From assembly GCA_913060555.1 (NCBI GenBank), contig CAJXRS010000017.1, positions 1-37,551 of the forward strand: a DNA stretch of 37,551 nt. The letters run 5' to 3'. The position numbers and the translations under genes are program-made. Below are positions 7,621 to 15,494 of this stretch, piece by piece; the stretch's first letter is position 1; each line of letters starts with the position of its first letter. Below the pieces are notes generated by a model. It did not search any database and was not told the origin of the DNA. It was given only the letters and a program-made list of their open reading frames with translations. Source of the DNA: an uncultured Gammaproteobacteria bacterium (GTDB taxonomy: Bacteria; Pseudomonadota; Gammaproteobacteria; Pseudomonadales; Porticoccaceae).

Positions 7621-8921
7621 GGTTCGACTCCGGGCAATTCTGATTGTGGCGGGGGGTGTGGAATGCCGGCGGTGCGCAGCAGTTCGGCCATGTGCTCGGC
7701 ATGGTCGGCCCTTGCGCGGGCCAGCGCGAGATCCGTGGCAAGCTTGCGTTGCTCGGAGTCGATGACGTTGGCGAAGGCGCCGGCCCCGCTTCGATAGTCT
7801 GCTATGGCGGTATCCAGGTATTCGTCGGCCAGTGGTACCAGATCATTCTCGTAGAGTTGTACCGCTTGCCCCGCCTCGACGACGGCCGCCCTGGCCTGGG
7901 CAAGGGCGTCCAACAGTTCGGCACGACGTTGAGCCAGCGCCCATCGCGATCTGCTGGAATCGGCGCGTGCGGCGGCGAGCTCGGATCGTCGCTTGCCTCG
8001 ATCCAGAGGCACATTGATGGTGACGCCGATGATCGGCCGCTTGTCGGTGTCATCCCACAGGCTGTTGTAGCCGATACCGACCTGAAACTCGGGGTAGAAT
8101 GCTTTTTCCGCGAGCGTGACCCGACTTTGATTCGCGGCGAGTCGGGCATCGAGCCGCGCCAGTTCCGGGTGTCGAGCCAGCGCACTCATCTTGAGCGTCG
8201 CGAAGGGCGGCGGCTCCCGGAGGGGCGCCGGGGGCGATGCCGGAGGCAGCGGTGCATCCGGTGACCGGTTCAGCAGGGCGTTGATGCGCGACTGAACCGT
8301 GGTCCGCAGCCGAAGCAGGCGCAGCTCTTCCTGGTCGAGATTGGCCCGTTCCACCTCCGCCTGCAGCACGTCCTGTTTGAGACTGCGGCCTGCCGCGTAT
8401 CCTGCCGAAGCGGTCGCGATCAGTTCCCCGACCAGGGTCTCGGCGGCGTGGTGTATCGCCAGCGCCTCGCGTACGAACCACCACCGCGCGTGCGCCGAAC
8501 GAGCCTGCGCAATGACCTCGAGCGCGAGTGCTGCGCGGTCACCTTCCGCTGCCGCTGCCTGGTGCCGCGCCACCGCCTCCCGAGCGGCCAGGGCCCCCGG
8601 CCAGGGAATGCGCTGACCGAATTCCACGCGTTGATTCAGACGGTCCGAATCTACCGTCCTCGGTGCAACCCCGTAGCTGAGCATGGGATCATCGAGCGCG
8701 CCGGCGGGCGCGACCCGGTACCTGGCGGCCTCTGCGGCAGCAGCCAGCGCGGCGACACTCGGATTGGCTTCGACAACCCATTTCGCCAGCGTGTCGGCCG
8801 ACAGGAGCTCGGCCTGCACGCCGGCAGAGCTGGCGTCATTCGGGGGTTCGCCAGCCGGGAGCTGTGTGCAAAAGGTCAGCGCCGCGCCCAGGCAGGCACT
8901 CTTCATGATGATCGATTTCAA
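7617..8921 (-). CDS. TolC-family outer-membrane efflux channel (CusC/CzcC-like)
   Basis: This 434-residue protein has a signal peptide (hydrophobic residues about 8-20) and the duplicated coiled-coil architecture of outer-membrane efflux factors. The two repeats have long Ala/Arg/Glu-rich helices, for example near residues 115-200 and 315-410. Beta-strand segments such as YPEFQVGIGYN and RPIIGVTINVPL fit the family. It would form the trimeric exit channel for the pump encoded next door. The start was chosen at TTG 8921 because AAGGAG lies 7 bases upstream. An ATG at 8906 is in frame but sits 22 bases from that site, and a TTG at 8939 lies upstream of it. No N-terminal lipobox Cys is evident in a standard context. 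The stop overlaps the next start by 4 bases. Confidence 0.88.
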   Translation of the reverse strand: MKSIIMKSACLGAALTFCTQLPAGEPPNDASSAGVQAELLSADTLAKWVVEANPSVAALAAAAEAARYRVAPAGALDDPMLSYGVAPRTVDSDRLNQRVEFGQRIPWPGALAAREAVARHQAAAAEGDRAALALEVIAQARSAHARWWFVREALAIHHAAETLVGELIATASAGYAAGRSLKQDVLQAEVERANLDQEELRLLRLRTTVQSRINALLNRSPDAPLPPASPPAPLREPPPFATLKMSALARHPELARLDARLAANQSRVTLAEKAFYPEFQVGIGYNSLWDDTDKRPIIGVTINVPLDRGKRRSELAAARADSSRSRWALAQRRAELLDALAQARAAVVEAGQAVQLYENDLVPLADEYLDTAIADYRSGAGAFANVIDSEQRKLATDLALARARADHAEHMAELLRTAGIPHPPPQSELPGVEP

Positions 8922-9006
8922 TGTCCAGCTCCTTGTCAATCACGACTGACTGCACGACGAGGTCCCCAACGCTGGGGCTCGTGCTCCGCTCGGAAAGGAG
9001 ATGTTG

Positions 9007-9441
9007 TTAGATACGCAGGCGCTGGGTGATCAGATAGGTGTCTGACCGAATCAGATGGGCATCTGAAGGAAGGGTGGGGACGGCAATCGCCGAGCGCGTC
9101 GGCGCCAGGGCACTCAGGAAAATTGAGTAGATTGCCGCCGGCGGAGGATCGACAGCGGTCCTCAGCTCGAACGGCTTGGTGACTGGCTGCTCGTCCTGTG
9201 CGTCAGGGTTGAAACTCAGTTCAACCGACCGGTCGCAACATCGCTCCGGCGGTCCATTGGTCGGATCATCACATGCGGAATCCCCGCAGTCGCCCGCCGT
9301 TCTGTTGGCCGTGCAGCAACATTCGTGCACGACCTCGTCCATCAGCGCGCACTTGAAGACGGACTGTGCCTGGACCTGGCCGATGAGCAGAGCCAGCAGG
9401 AGCGAGCAAATCCTGGCCACTTTGGCGCGTCGTCCGGTCAT
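9007..9441 (-). CDS. Cys-rich secreted protein of unknown family, first gene of the efflux operon
   Basis: The protein has 144 residues with a clear Sec signal (hydrophobic residues 11-21, probable cleavage after VQA at residue 25). The mature part carries eight Cys in its first 45 residues: 31, 41-43 (an unusual CCC), 52, 57 and 68-69. One lies in KCALMDE and others in HECCCTAN and ERCCDR. The C-terminal half has a hydrophobic patch (IYSIFLSAL) and ends in ITQRLRI. I know no named family with this pattern. It is the first gene downstream of the MerR-controlled promoter and precedes the outer-membrane channel by 85 bases. A periplasmic soft-metal-binding or sensing role, perhaps in place of CusF, is plausible but inferred. 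The ATG at 9441 has only a weak ribosome site. Confidence 0.7.
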   Translation of the reverse strand: MTGRRAKVARICSLLLALLIGQVQAQSVFKCALMDEVVHECCCTANRTAGDCGDSACDDPTNGPPERCCDRSVELSFNPDAQDEQPVTKPFELRTAVDPPPAAIYSIFLSALAPTRSAIAVPTLPSDAHLIRSDTYLITQRLRI

Positions 9442-9542
9442 TGCGTCATCATACGAGAAGGAGACCGAAAAAAGACCCTGATAAACGGCAATTCGATCTG
9501 CTCCGCGGCCGTGGGCTCGCAGCTCGATCCCCAGGGCGGGAG

Positions 9543-9573
9543 AGCTTAGACTCTGTAGCTACTACAGAGGCAA
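9543..9573. promoter_or_regulatory. MerR-type operator between merR and the efflux operon
   Basis: The dyad CTCTGTAGCTACTACAGAG occupies 9551-9569 and differs from the merT operator at one base. On the minus strand TTGCCT (9573-9568), a 19-base spacer and TAAGCT (9548-9543) form a promoter reading into the Cys-rich protein and efflux genes. Its -10 is closer to the Tn501 mer -10 (TAAGGT) than the one in front of merT. On the plus strand a weaker TTAGAC can serve merR itself, so the site can autoregulate merR. Confidence 0.8.
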
Positions 9574-9585
9574 GAGGTCTTGAAC

Positions 9586-9999
9586 ATGGGGGCCAAGAGA
9601 ACGCCCGCGCCGCTCAAGCGCGCTGAGCTGGCGAAGCGCTCCGGCTGCAACATCGAGACGATCCGCTACTACGAGAAGATCGGCATGCTGCCGGATCCGC
9701 CGCGCACGGCGTCGGGATATCGCCTCTACGACGACAGCCACCTGGCCCGCCTGCGCTTCATCCTTCGCGCGCGGGAGCTCGGCTTTCCCATCGCGGAAAT
9801 CCGGGGTCTGCTGGGCCTGGTCGACGGCGGCACCCAGACCTGTGCCCAAGTCAAGGCGCGAACCCAAAGGCACCTCGCCGATGTGCGTACCCGAATAGCA
9901 GACCTGCGGCGCATTGAGTGTGTCTTGGCGCGGACCGCGGAGCAGTGCTCGGGCAACGAGGTTCCCGAGTGTCCCGTCCTCGAGGCGCTGAGTTCGTGA
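9586..9999 (+). CDS. merR: Mercury-responsive regulator MerR
   Basis: This 137-residue dimeric regulator represses and, with Hg(II), activates 19-base-spacer promoters. The N-terminus has the winged helix: [17 protein letters not shown], then SGYRLYDD. The dimerisation helix follows. The three Hg(II)-ligand cysteines of MerR are all present: Cys86 (TQTCAQ), Cys121 (AEQCSG) and Cys129 (PECPVLEAL). The 86-121 spacing equals that of Tn501 MerR (82-117). The last loop is one residue shorter, 8 rather than 9. Because of these residues I call it MerR rather than CueR, ZntR or CadR. The ATG at 9586 follows AGAGG; an in-frame TTG six bases earlier is less likely. It is divergent from the efflux genes, with its operator between them, and its stop overlaps the next gene as GTGA. 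Confidence 0.93.
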   Translation: MGAKRTPAPLKRAELAKRSGCNIETIRYYEKIGMLPDPPRTASGYRLYDDSHLARLRFILRARELGFPIAEIRGLLGLVDGGTQTCAQVKARTQRHLADVRTRIADLRRIECVLARTAEQCSGNEVPECPVLEALSS

Positions 10000-10325
10000 T
10001 CGCGTCTGTGGCTGTCTACCTGGGTGCCGCGGTGGCCGAAATTGCCGGCTGCTTCGCTTTCTGGGCCTGGTTGCGTTTGGACAGATCTCCGGCCTGGCTG
10101 ATTCCCGGCATGGCCAGCCTGGCGGCGTTCGCTTTCTTACTGACGCGCATCGACAGCAGCTTCGCGGGCCGCACATACGCGGCTTACGGGGGGGTGTATA
10201 TAGCGACGTCATTACTCTGGCTTTGGCTGGTCGAGCACAAGGCTCCCGACCGCTGGGATCTCACCGGTGCCGCAATCTGTCTGGGTGGCGCCGCCATTAT
10301 CCTGTGGGCGCCGCGCGCGGCCTGA
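9996..10325 (+). CDS. ynfA: UPF0060 (YnfA-family) small membrane protein
   Basis: This 109-residue inner-membrane protein has four predicted helices, about residues 3-22, 31-49, 61-80 and 87-105. The start region [19 protein letters not shown] and the segment [12 protein letters not shown] are typical of UPF0060/YnfA, a group related to small multidrug resistance transporters. The start is a GTG overlapping the merR stop (GTGA), so its translation is probably coupled to merR and it is probably made from the merR message. Its substrate is not established. The position suggests a link to metal stress, which is only inference. Confidence 0.88.
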   Translation: MIASVAVYLGAAVAEIAGCFAFWAWLRLDRSPAWLIPGMASLAAFAFLLTRIDSSFAGRTYAAYGGVYIATSLLWLWLVEHKAPDRWDLTGAAICLGGAAIILWAPRAA

Positions 10326-10420
10326 AAGGGCGATCGCCCAGACTGGGGATACACCTCGCCTGCAGTTGCCGCTACCCCCGGGCCATGGGACGAAGATTGT
10401 CGGGTTTGGTCTGACCGCCC

Positions 10421-10463
10421 CGCCGCTGCGCTTCGAGGCTGTATGCTCCGGTCGCTGCGCGCG
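10421..10463. repeat. 43-bp repeat, copy A (non-coding)
   Basis: This 43-base segment matches 10782-10824 at 39 of 43 positions in the same orientation. It lies immediately beyond the stop of the EAL-GGDEF gene, whereas the other copy lies inside that gene. Similarity stops abruptly at both ends. A short duplication of coding sequence is the simplest reading. Confidence 0.7.
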
Positions 10464-10465
10464 GA

Positions 10466-12328
10466 TCACTCCCCGGGCCTGCATCGAAGATTGACTTCGG
10501 ATCCCGGGTCGCAGCCGGGCTGCGGCGACGCATCGATCCCCGGTGGCGCGGCGCCGACCGGTAGCGCCAGTGTTGCCCGGGCATCCGCCGCCGGCGGCCG
10601 GGCGCGGTGGTGGACCAGGGCCGACCCGGGAATCTGCTTGGCGGCCCGTTTTGCCGCGGTGACCTGCTCGGTAACCGCGTCGCCATCGAGGTTGGTCGGG
10701 TCGGGAACCTCGAGTGCGCCGATCGACAGCGAAACCAGCGGCGAGCAGCTGGTGCCGCCGTCCGCTGCGCTGAGGCAGCCGCGTCGCTGTGCTTCGAGGC
10801 TGTATTCTCCGGTCGCCGCGCGCGCAAATTCGCCGAGTATCCGCTGGCAGCACGCGGCCCAATCGGGGCGCTGGAAGAACACCACGAAGTCATCCCCGCC
10901 GATGTGCCCGATGAAATCCCGGGCGCCGTTCAGTTCGCGGCGCAGGGTATCGGCCAGCAGCCGGATGATGCGGTCGCCGCGGGCATAACCATAGGTGTCG
11001 TTGAAGGGCTTGAAGTGATCCAGGTCGCAGTAGGCGACTGCGAAGGGTCCCCCGCTGCGCAACAGGCGGTCGAGGTGGCGCAAGATGGCGACATTGCCCG
11101 GCAGCTGCGTGAGCGGGTTGGCGTGGCGCGCCGCGGCGATGCGGCGGCGGGTTATGTGCTGGAGCAGGTCGAGCAGGGTTCCCCGGCCTCGGAAGCGGCC
11201 TTCGGTGGTGAGCACGAACTCGTCGACATAGACCCCCGGCGTACCGGTGAGGCGTTTGCTGATCACTTCCAGGGGCATGGCGAGATCGAACGCCAGAAAG
11301 CCCTTGTCGAGAAAGCGTCGCACCGACTGCCGGCCGTAGAGATCGCGGCCGAAGCGGGACGCGTAGATATTCATGAACCCGGTGCGCAGCAGTACGCCCA
11401 CCGGCGCGTCTTCGTGCAGCACCGCGAGGCTCTGGGCGCCGGGATCCTGGAGGAACACCGCCGCGGCCGCCTCCACGGTGGCGTCGATGGTCACGCTGGC
11501 CATGGGCTTGAGCAGGCAGGCGGCGGTGCCGCTGCGATCCTGGATACGGCGATCCTCGGCATTGCGAAACCAGCCGGGATCGGCGGCCAGCGGCGGTGCG
11601 GTGGAGGGCCTGGCGAAATGGTAGCCCTGGGCGAAGCCGGTGCCGAGACGGCGCACCACGGCGTATTCGGCGGCGGTTTCTACGCCCTCGGCGATCACCT
11701 GACAACCCAGTGCATGGCTGATTTCCAGAATCGAGCGCACGAACTGATATTTCACCCGGTCGCTGTCGATGCCGGACAGGAAATGACGGTCGATCTTGAC
11801 GAAATCCGGGGCCATTTCCGACCATAGTTTGAGGCCCGAGTAGCCGGCCCCGAGATCGTCGATGGCGATCGCGAATCCGGCCTCGCGGTAGTGCTCCACG
11901 GCGGCGCGGATCAGTTCGTAGTCGGTCACCGGCTGGGTCTCGGTGATTTCCAGGACCACGCGATCGGGCGCGAGCCCATGGTCCTGCAGATAGCTTTGTG
12001 TGAGCCCGGAGGTGTAGCCCGGCGACATCAGAACCTCCGGGCTGATGTTGATGAACAGCCGTCCGGGCAGGCGCAGGCGGGCATAGTGCCGGATCACCAG
12101 GCGGCGGGCGAGGTAGTCGAGTTCTTGCAGGCGGCCGTGGCGGACGGCCGCGCCGAACAGTCGCGCCGGGCTGTGCAACGCGCAGTCCGAAGGCCCTCGG
12201 ATCAGGCCTTCGTAGCCGTGGATCGCCCTGCGGTGCAGGTGCACGATGGGCTGGAACCTGGGGTAGATCTGTTCGCCGAGCAGAATGGCGTCGAGCGCTT
12301 CGAATTCAGTGTCGTATTCGGGGGGCAT
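10466..12328 (-). CDS. EAL-CBS-GGDEF cyclic-di-GMP signalling protein
   Basis: This cytosolic 620-residue protein has an N-terminal EAL phosphodiesterase domain (about residues 15-240), a CBS-pair-like middle (about 265-390) and a C-terminal GGDEF domain (about 405-570). In the EAL domain the signature is EGLIR, and the catalytic positions remain: NISPEV, ITETQ, IDDLGAGYSG, VKIDRHF, AEGVET and QGYHF. It therefore probably degrades cyclic-di-GMP. The GGDEF motif reads GGDDF, and the inhibitory-site Arg of RxxD is absent. Cyclase activity is uncertain. A 45-residue low-complexity tail follows. I used the ATG at 12328; an in-frame GTG at 12367 is possible and neither has a strong ribosome site. 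It stands alone on the minus strand, divergent from the MFS gene. Confidence 0.9.
   Translation of the reverse strand: MPPEYDTEFEALDAILLGEQIYPRFQPIVHLHRRAIHGYEGLIRGPSDCALHSPARLFGAAVRHGRLQELDYLARRLVIRHYARLRLPGRLFINISPEVLMSPGYTSGLTQSYLQDHGLAPDRVVLEITETQPVTDYELIRAAVEHYREAGFAIAIDDLGAGYSGLKLWSEMAPDFVKIDRHFLSGIDSDRVKYQFVRSILEISHALGCQVIAEGVETAAEYAVVRRLGTGFAQGYHFARPSTAPPLAADPGWFRNAEDRRIQDRSGTAACLLKPMASVTIDATVEAAAAVFLQDPGAQSLAVLHEDAPVGVLLRTGFMNIYASRFGRDLYGRQSVRRFLDKGFLAFDLAMPLEVISKRLTGTPGVYVDEFVLTTEGRFRGRGTLLDLLQHITRRRIAAARHANPLTQLPGNVAILRHLDRLLRSGGPFAVAYCDLDHFKPFNDTYGYARGDRIIRLLADTLRRELNGARDFIGHIGGDDFVVFFQRPDWAACCQRILGEFARAATGEYSLEAQRRGCLSAADGGTSCSPLVSLSIGALEVPDPTNLDGDAVTEQVTAAKRAAKQIPGSALVHHRARPPAADARATLALPVGAAPPGIDASPQPGCDPGSEVNLRCRPGE
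10782..10824. repeat. 43-bp repeat, copy B (inside the GGDEF domain)
   Basis: This copy encodes part of the GGDEF domain (ATGEYSLEAQRRG), in a region where related proteins have a similar Y-x-x-E-x-x-x-R-G stretch. It is therefore probably the original, and copy A at 10421-10463 the duplicate. Confidence 0.7.
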
Positions 12329-12461
12329 GGCGCGTCGCTGGGCAGTCGCGGGTGAAGTTGACAGCACGACAATCTAACCCCGGTCAGATGACGGTTCGGT
12401 GACGAGCCCGCGAGAGCGACATTTGCTTTAATGCGAGCCTTCACGGCCCGATTGCAACGCG

Positions 12462-14192
12462 ATGGATACGGACTCCCCGCCTCGCCTCCTCGCCCTGTTG
12501 CGCCGCAGACGGTTCCTGCCGTTTTTCCTGGTGCAGTTCAGCGGCGCCTTCAATGACAACCTCTATCGCAGCGCCCTGCTGGTGTTGCTGGTCAGCGGCG
12601 CGGTCGCTGCCGAACGGGTCAATCTCTGGGTCAATCTGGCGGCGGGATTGTTCATTCTGCCGTTCTTTCTCTTTTCCCCGCTCGCCGGTCAGCTTGCCGA
12701 CCGCTGCGACAAGGCGCAGCTGATGCGCTGGATCAAGGCTGCCGAGGTGCTGATCATGATCGGCGCGGCTACCGCCCTCTTCCAGCAGGCCTGGGCCTGG
12801 CTGCTGGCACTGTTGTTTGCGATGGGCGTCCATTCCTCTTTCTTCGGCCCGCTCAAGTACGCGATTCTGCCCCAGCATCTGGGTGCCGGCGATCTGGTCG
12901 CGGGCAATGCCCTGGTGGGTATGGGCACCTTCGTGGCGATTCTCTCCGGCACCATCGGTGGCTCCCTGCTCGCCGGCAGCCCGGATCCGCGCCTCTGGGT
13001 GGGATTCGGGGTGATATTGGTGGCGCTGTCCGGCTGGGTCGCGAGCCTGGCGGTGCCGCCGGCACCGGCGGCGGCGCCCGACCTGCGCATCGACTGGAAT
13101 CCGCTGCGCCAGCTCGCCGTGCTCTACCGGCTGGCGAGGGCGCGCTTCGGGGTCTTGCCGGCGGCGGCCGGTATCTCCGTATTCTGGGCGCTGGGGGTGA
13201 GCTATCTGACCCAGATACCCAATTTCGCGGTCGTCGTCCTGGGCGGAACCCCGGGCCTGATTGCCCTGCTGCTGTCCGCTTTCGTGGTGGGCATCGCCCT
13301 GGGTTCCCTGCTCTGCGCGCGCCTCGGCGGGAGCCGTGGCGAGCTCGGCCTGGTGCCCCTGGGCGGGCTGGGGCTGGTGCTGTTCAGCCTGGATCTCGGC
13401 TCAGCGGTACGCGGGTTTCAAGCCCTGGCGGAGGTCGTCCCTTCCCTGCAGCTGCTGAGCCAATGGCCGCTGCCACGCGTGCTTGGCGACATCGTGCTGC
13501 TGGGAGTCTGTGGCGGGCTGTACGTGGTGCCGCTCTATGTGCAGTTGCAACGCCGCGCGGGCAGCGACAGCCGGGCGCGCGTCATCGCCTTCAACAATCT
13601 GCTCAATGCGCTGTTCATGGTCGCCGCCAGCCTGCTCGGCATGCTGGTCCTGGGAGTGCTGCATTGGTCGATCCCCGACTTCTTCCTGGTGCTCGGCCTG
13701 CTGCAGGGCCTGGCGCTGGTGCTGTTGTTGATCTGGGCGCCGGACTGGCTGGTGAGCCTGGCCGGCTGGGTGGTCGGCCGCCTCTGGTTCGGGGTGCACG
13801 CGCTCCACTTTCCCGGCGGTCGCGGCGGCGAGACCTGGGTGCTGCACTGCCCGCCGGACCCCCTGGCGGTACTCCTCGCGGCGACGCGGTCCGGTCGGCC
13901 GGTGCGGCTGTCGCTGCCGGTTTCCCTGCGCGGCTGGCGCTGGCGATGGCTGCGCCGGTCGGCGCCCCCTTTGCCGGAACCCGGCGCAGCGGACGGTCCG
14001 GTTTGCTACTGCGAGCCGGATCCGCTGACCACCGTCACCCCCGGCACCGCGTCGCGGCACTATCGACTGCGGCTGCGGCGCCTGGGCTGGCGGACGCTGG
14101 AGGTGGAGGTAACGCCCCGAGCCGGAGTCGGTGATGCTTCCGGCGGCGATCTTCCCGGGACTGTAGCGCCCTGCCCGGTGCCCGGACCCTGA
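12462..14192 (+). CDS. LplT-like MFS transporter with a degenerate PlsC-like C-terminus
   Basis: The first 430 or so residues form about 12 membrane helices of the major facilitator superfamily. The opening PFFLVQFSGAFNDNLYRSAL and the later SSFFGPLKYAILP are typical of LplT, the lysophospholipid flippase, and of the MFS part of large MFS-acyltransferase-acyl-ACP-synthetase fusions. The remaining 145 residues are soluble. Residues about 440-500 resemble the start of a PlsC acyltransferase (VLHCPPDPLAVLLAA, then RPVRLSLP), but the catalytic H-x4-D is replaced by His462-x3-Asp466. The rest of the acyltransferase is missing. The protein may be a shortened fusion that keeps only transport. The start ATG has a weak ribosome site, and the gene is followed after 21 bases by the symporter gene. 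Confidence 0.8.
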   Translation: MDTDSPPRLLALLRRRRFLPFFLVQFSGAFNDNLYRSALLVLLVSGAVAAERVNLWVNLAAGLFILPFFLFSPLAGQLADRCDKAQLMRWIKAAEVLIMIGAATALFQQAWAWLLALLFAMGVHSSFFGPLKYAILPQHLGAGDLVAGNALVGMGTFVAILSGTIGGSLLAGSPDPRLWVGFGVILVALSGWVASLAVPPAPAAAPDLRIDWNPLRQLAVLYRLARARFGVLPAAAGISVFWALGVSYLTQIPNFAVVVLGGTPGLIALLLSAFVVGIALGSLLCARLGGSRGELGLVPLGGLGLVLFSLDLGSAVRGFQALAEVVPSLQLLSQWPLPRVLGDIVLLGVCGGLYVVPLYVQLQRRAGSDSRARVIAFNNLLNALFMVAASLLGMLVLGVLHWSIPDFFLVLGLLQGLALVLLLIWAPDWLVSLAGWVVGRLWFGVHALHFPGGRGGETWVLHCPPDPLAVLLAATRSGRPVRLSLPVSLRGWRWRWLRRSAPPLPEPGAADGPVCYCEPDPLTTVTPGTASRHYRLRLRRLGWRTLEVEVTPRAGVGDASGGDLPGTVAPCPVPGP

Positions 14193-14213
14193 TCCCTTGC
14201 TGGTGAGGTCGAG

Positions 14214-15494
14214 ATGAAGCTTTCCACCCGAATCCTGCTGGGCATGGTCGCCGGTATCGCGGTCGGTGTGCTGCTCAGACCGCTGGCGGATGGGCCCGAC
14301 AGCTTCGCCGCCGCGCTCGGCGCCTGGCTGGTCGACACCGCGTTCGAGGTGGGGGGCAGCATCTTCGTCGCCTCCCTCAAGCTGATGGTGGTGCCACTGC
14401 TGTTCGTCTCCCTGGTAAATGGCGCCAGCGCCATGGGAGCCAGTGCCCGCATGGGCCGGATCGCCGGCAAGACGCTGGCGCTCTACCTGGTCACCACCGG
14501 CATCGCCATCACCCTGGCGCTGCTGCTCGCCAATCTGATCGATCCCGGCCTGGGCGTCGGCCTCGAGGGCGAGGTCGATTTCGATCCGGCGGCGGCGCCC
14601 TCGGCCAAAGAGGTGCTGATCGGCATCTTCCCGAGCAATCCGGTGCAGGCGATGGCCGAGGGCAACATGTTGCAGGTCATTGTTTTCTCGCTGCTGATGG
14701 GGATCGCCCTGGCGCACAGCGGCCCGGCGGGTGAGCCTGCCCGGGAGGTATTCCGCAGTTTCAACGAGGTGATCATGGCCATGGTCACCCTGCTCATGCA
14801 TCTGGCGCCCTACGGCGTCTTCTGTCTGCTCGCCAAGCTGTTCGCCGAGCTGGGGTTTTCCGCGATTCTGGATCTGGGCAAATACTTCGGCACGGTGCTC
14901 CTGGTGCTCGCGATCCACGGCAGCCTGACCTATGGCCTGCTGCTGTGGCTGGTCGCCCGGCGCAGCCCGCTGACTTTTCTGCGCAATGTGCGCCCGGCGC
15001 TGCTGTTCGGCTTTTCCACCGCATCCAGCAACGCCACCATGCCGGTGACTCTCAATGTCGCCGAACAGCGCCTGGGCATCGATAACCGGGTGGCTTCCTT
15101 CACGGTGCCGTTGGGCGCCACCATGAACATGGACGGCACCGCCATCATGCAGGGCGTGGCCACGGTGTTCATCGCCCAGGCCTATGGCCTGGACATCTCC
15201 ATGGGCGGCTATCTGGCCGTGATCCTCACCGCCACCCTGGCGTCGATCGGCGCCGCCGGGGTGCCAGGTGTGGGCCTGATCACCCTGGCGCTGGTGTTGG
15301 AGCAGGTGGGCCTGCCGGTGGAGGGGATCGCGCTCATCGTCGGTATCGACCGGCTGCTCGATATGGCGCGCACCGCGGTCAATGTCTGCGGCGATTGCAC
15401 GGTGAGCACCCTGGTGGCCAGCAGTGAGGGCTTGCTCGACGACAAGCTGTTCGCCGAGGTATCGGATCGCGATCGCTATGTGGCGGATCCCTGA
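14214..15494 (+). CDS. Dicarboxylate/amino acid:cation symporter (DAACS family)
   Basis: This 426-residue inner-membrane protein couples uptake of an acidic substrate (glutamate, aspartate or C4-dicarboxylate) to Na+ or H+. Family signatures are the serine-rich hairpin GFSTASSNATMPVTL (about residues 263-277) and the helix-7 motif NMDGTAIMQG (about 303-312). The helix-8 motif region with DRLLDMARTAVNVCGD follows. The length is normal. GAGG lies 6 bases before the ATG. It is 21 bases after the LplT-like gene, so the two may share a transcript. The exact substrate cannot be fixed from sequence alone. A 7-base inverted repeat (15481-15487 with 15502-15508) spans the stop codon. Confidence 0.92.
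   Translation: MKLSTRILLGMVAGIAVGVLLRPLADGPDSFAAALGAWLVDTAFEVGGSIFVASLKLMVVPLLFVSLVNGASAMGASARMGRIAGKTLALYLVTTGIAITLALLLANLIDPGLGVGLEGEVDFDPAAAPSAKEVLIGIFPSNPVQAMAEGNMLQVIVFSLLMGIALAHSGPAGEPAREVFRSFNEVIMAMVTLLMHLAPYGVFCLLAKLFAELGFSAILDLGKYFGTVLLVLAIHGSLTYGLLLWLVARRSPLTFLRNVRPALLFGFSTASSNATMPVTLNVAEQRLGIDNRVASFTVPLGATMNMDGTAIMQGVATVFIAQAYGLDISMGGYLAVILTATLASIGAAGVPGVGLITLALVLEQVGLPVEGIALIVGIDRLLDMARTAVNVCGDCTVSTLVASSEGLLDDKLFAEVSDRDRYVADP

Noticed and set aside
10328-10339. Perfect palindrome GGGCGATCGCCC after ynfA, containing the HIP1 octamer
   Set aside because: No other copies were noticed and the flank has no T-run. It is most simply a chance palindrome or a weak stem.
10782-10824. An in-frame mobile palindromic element inserted in the GGDEF domain
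   Set aside because: The encoded stretch (Y-x-x-E-x-x-x-R-G) corresponds to sequence usual in related EAL-CBS-GGDEF proteins, so it is native to the gene. The non-coding copy is more likely the duplicate.
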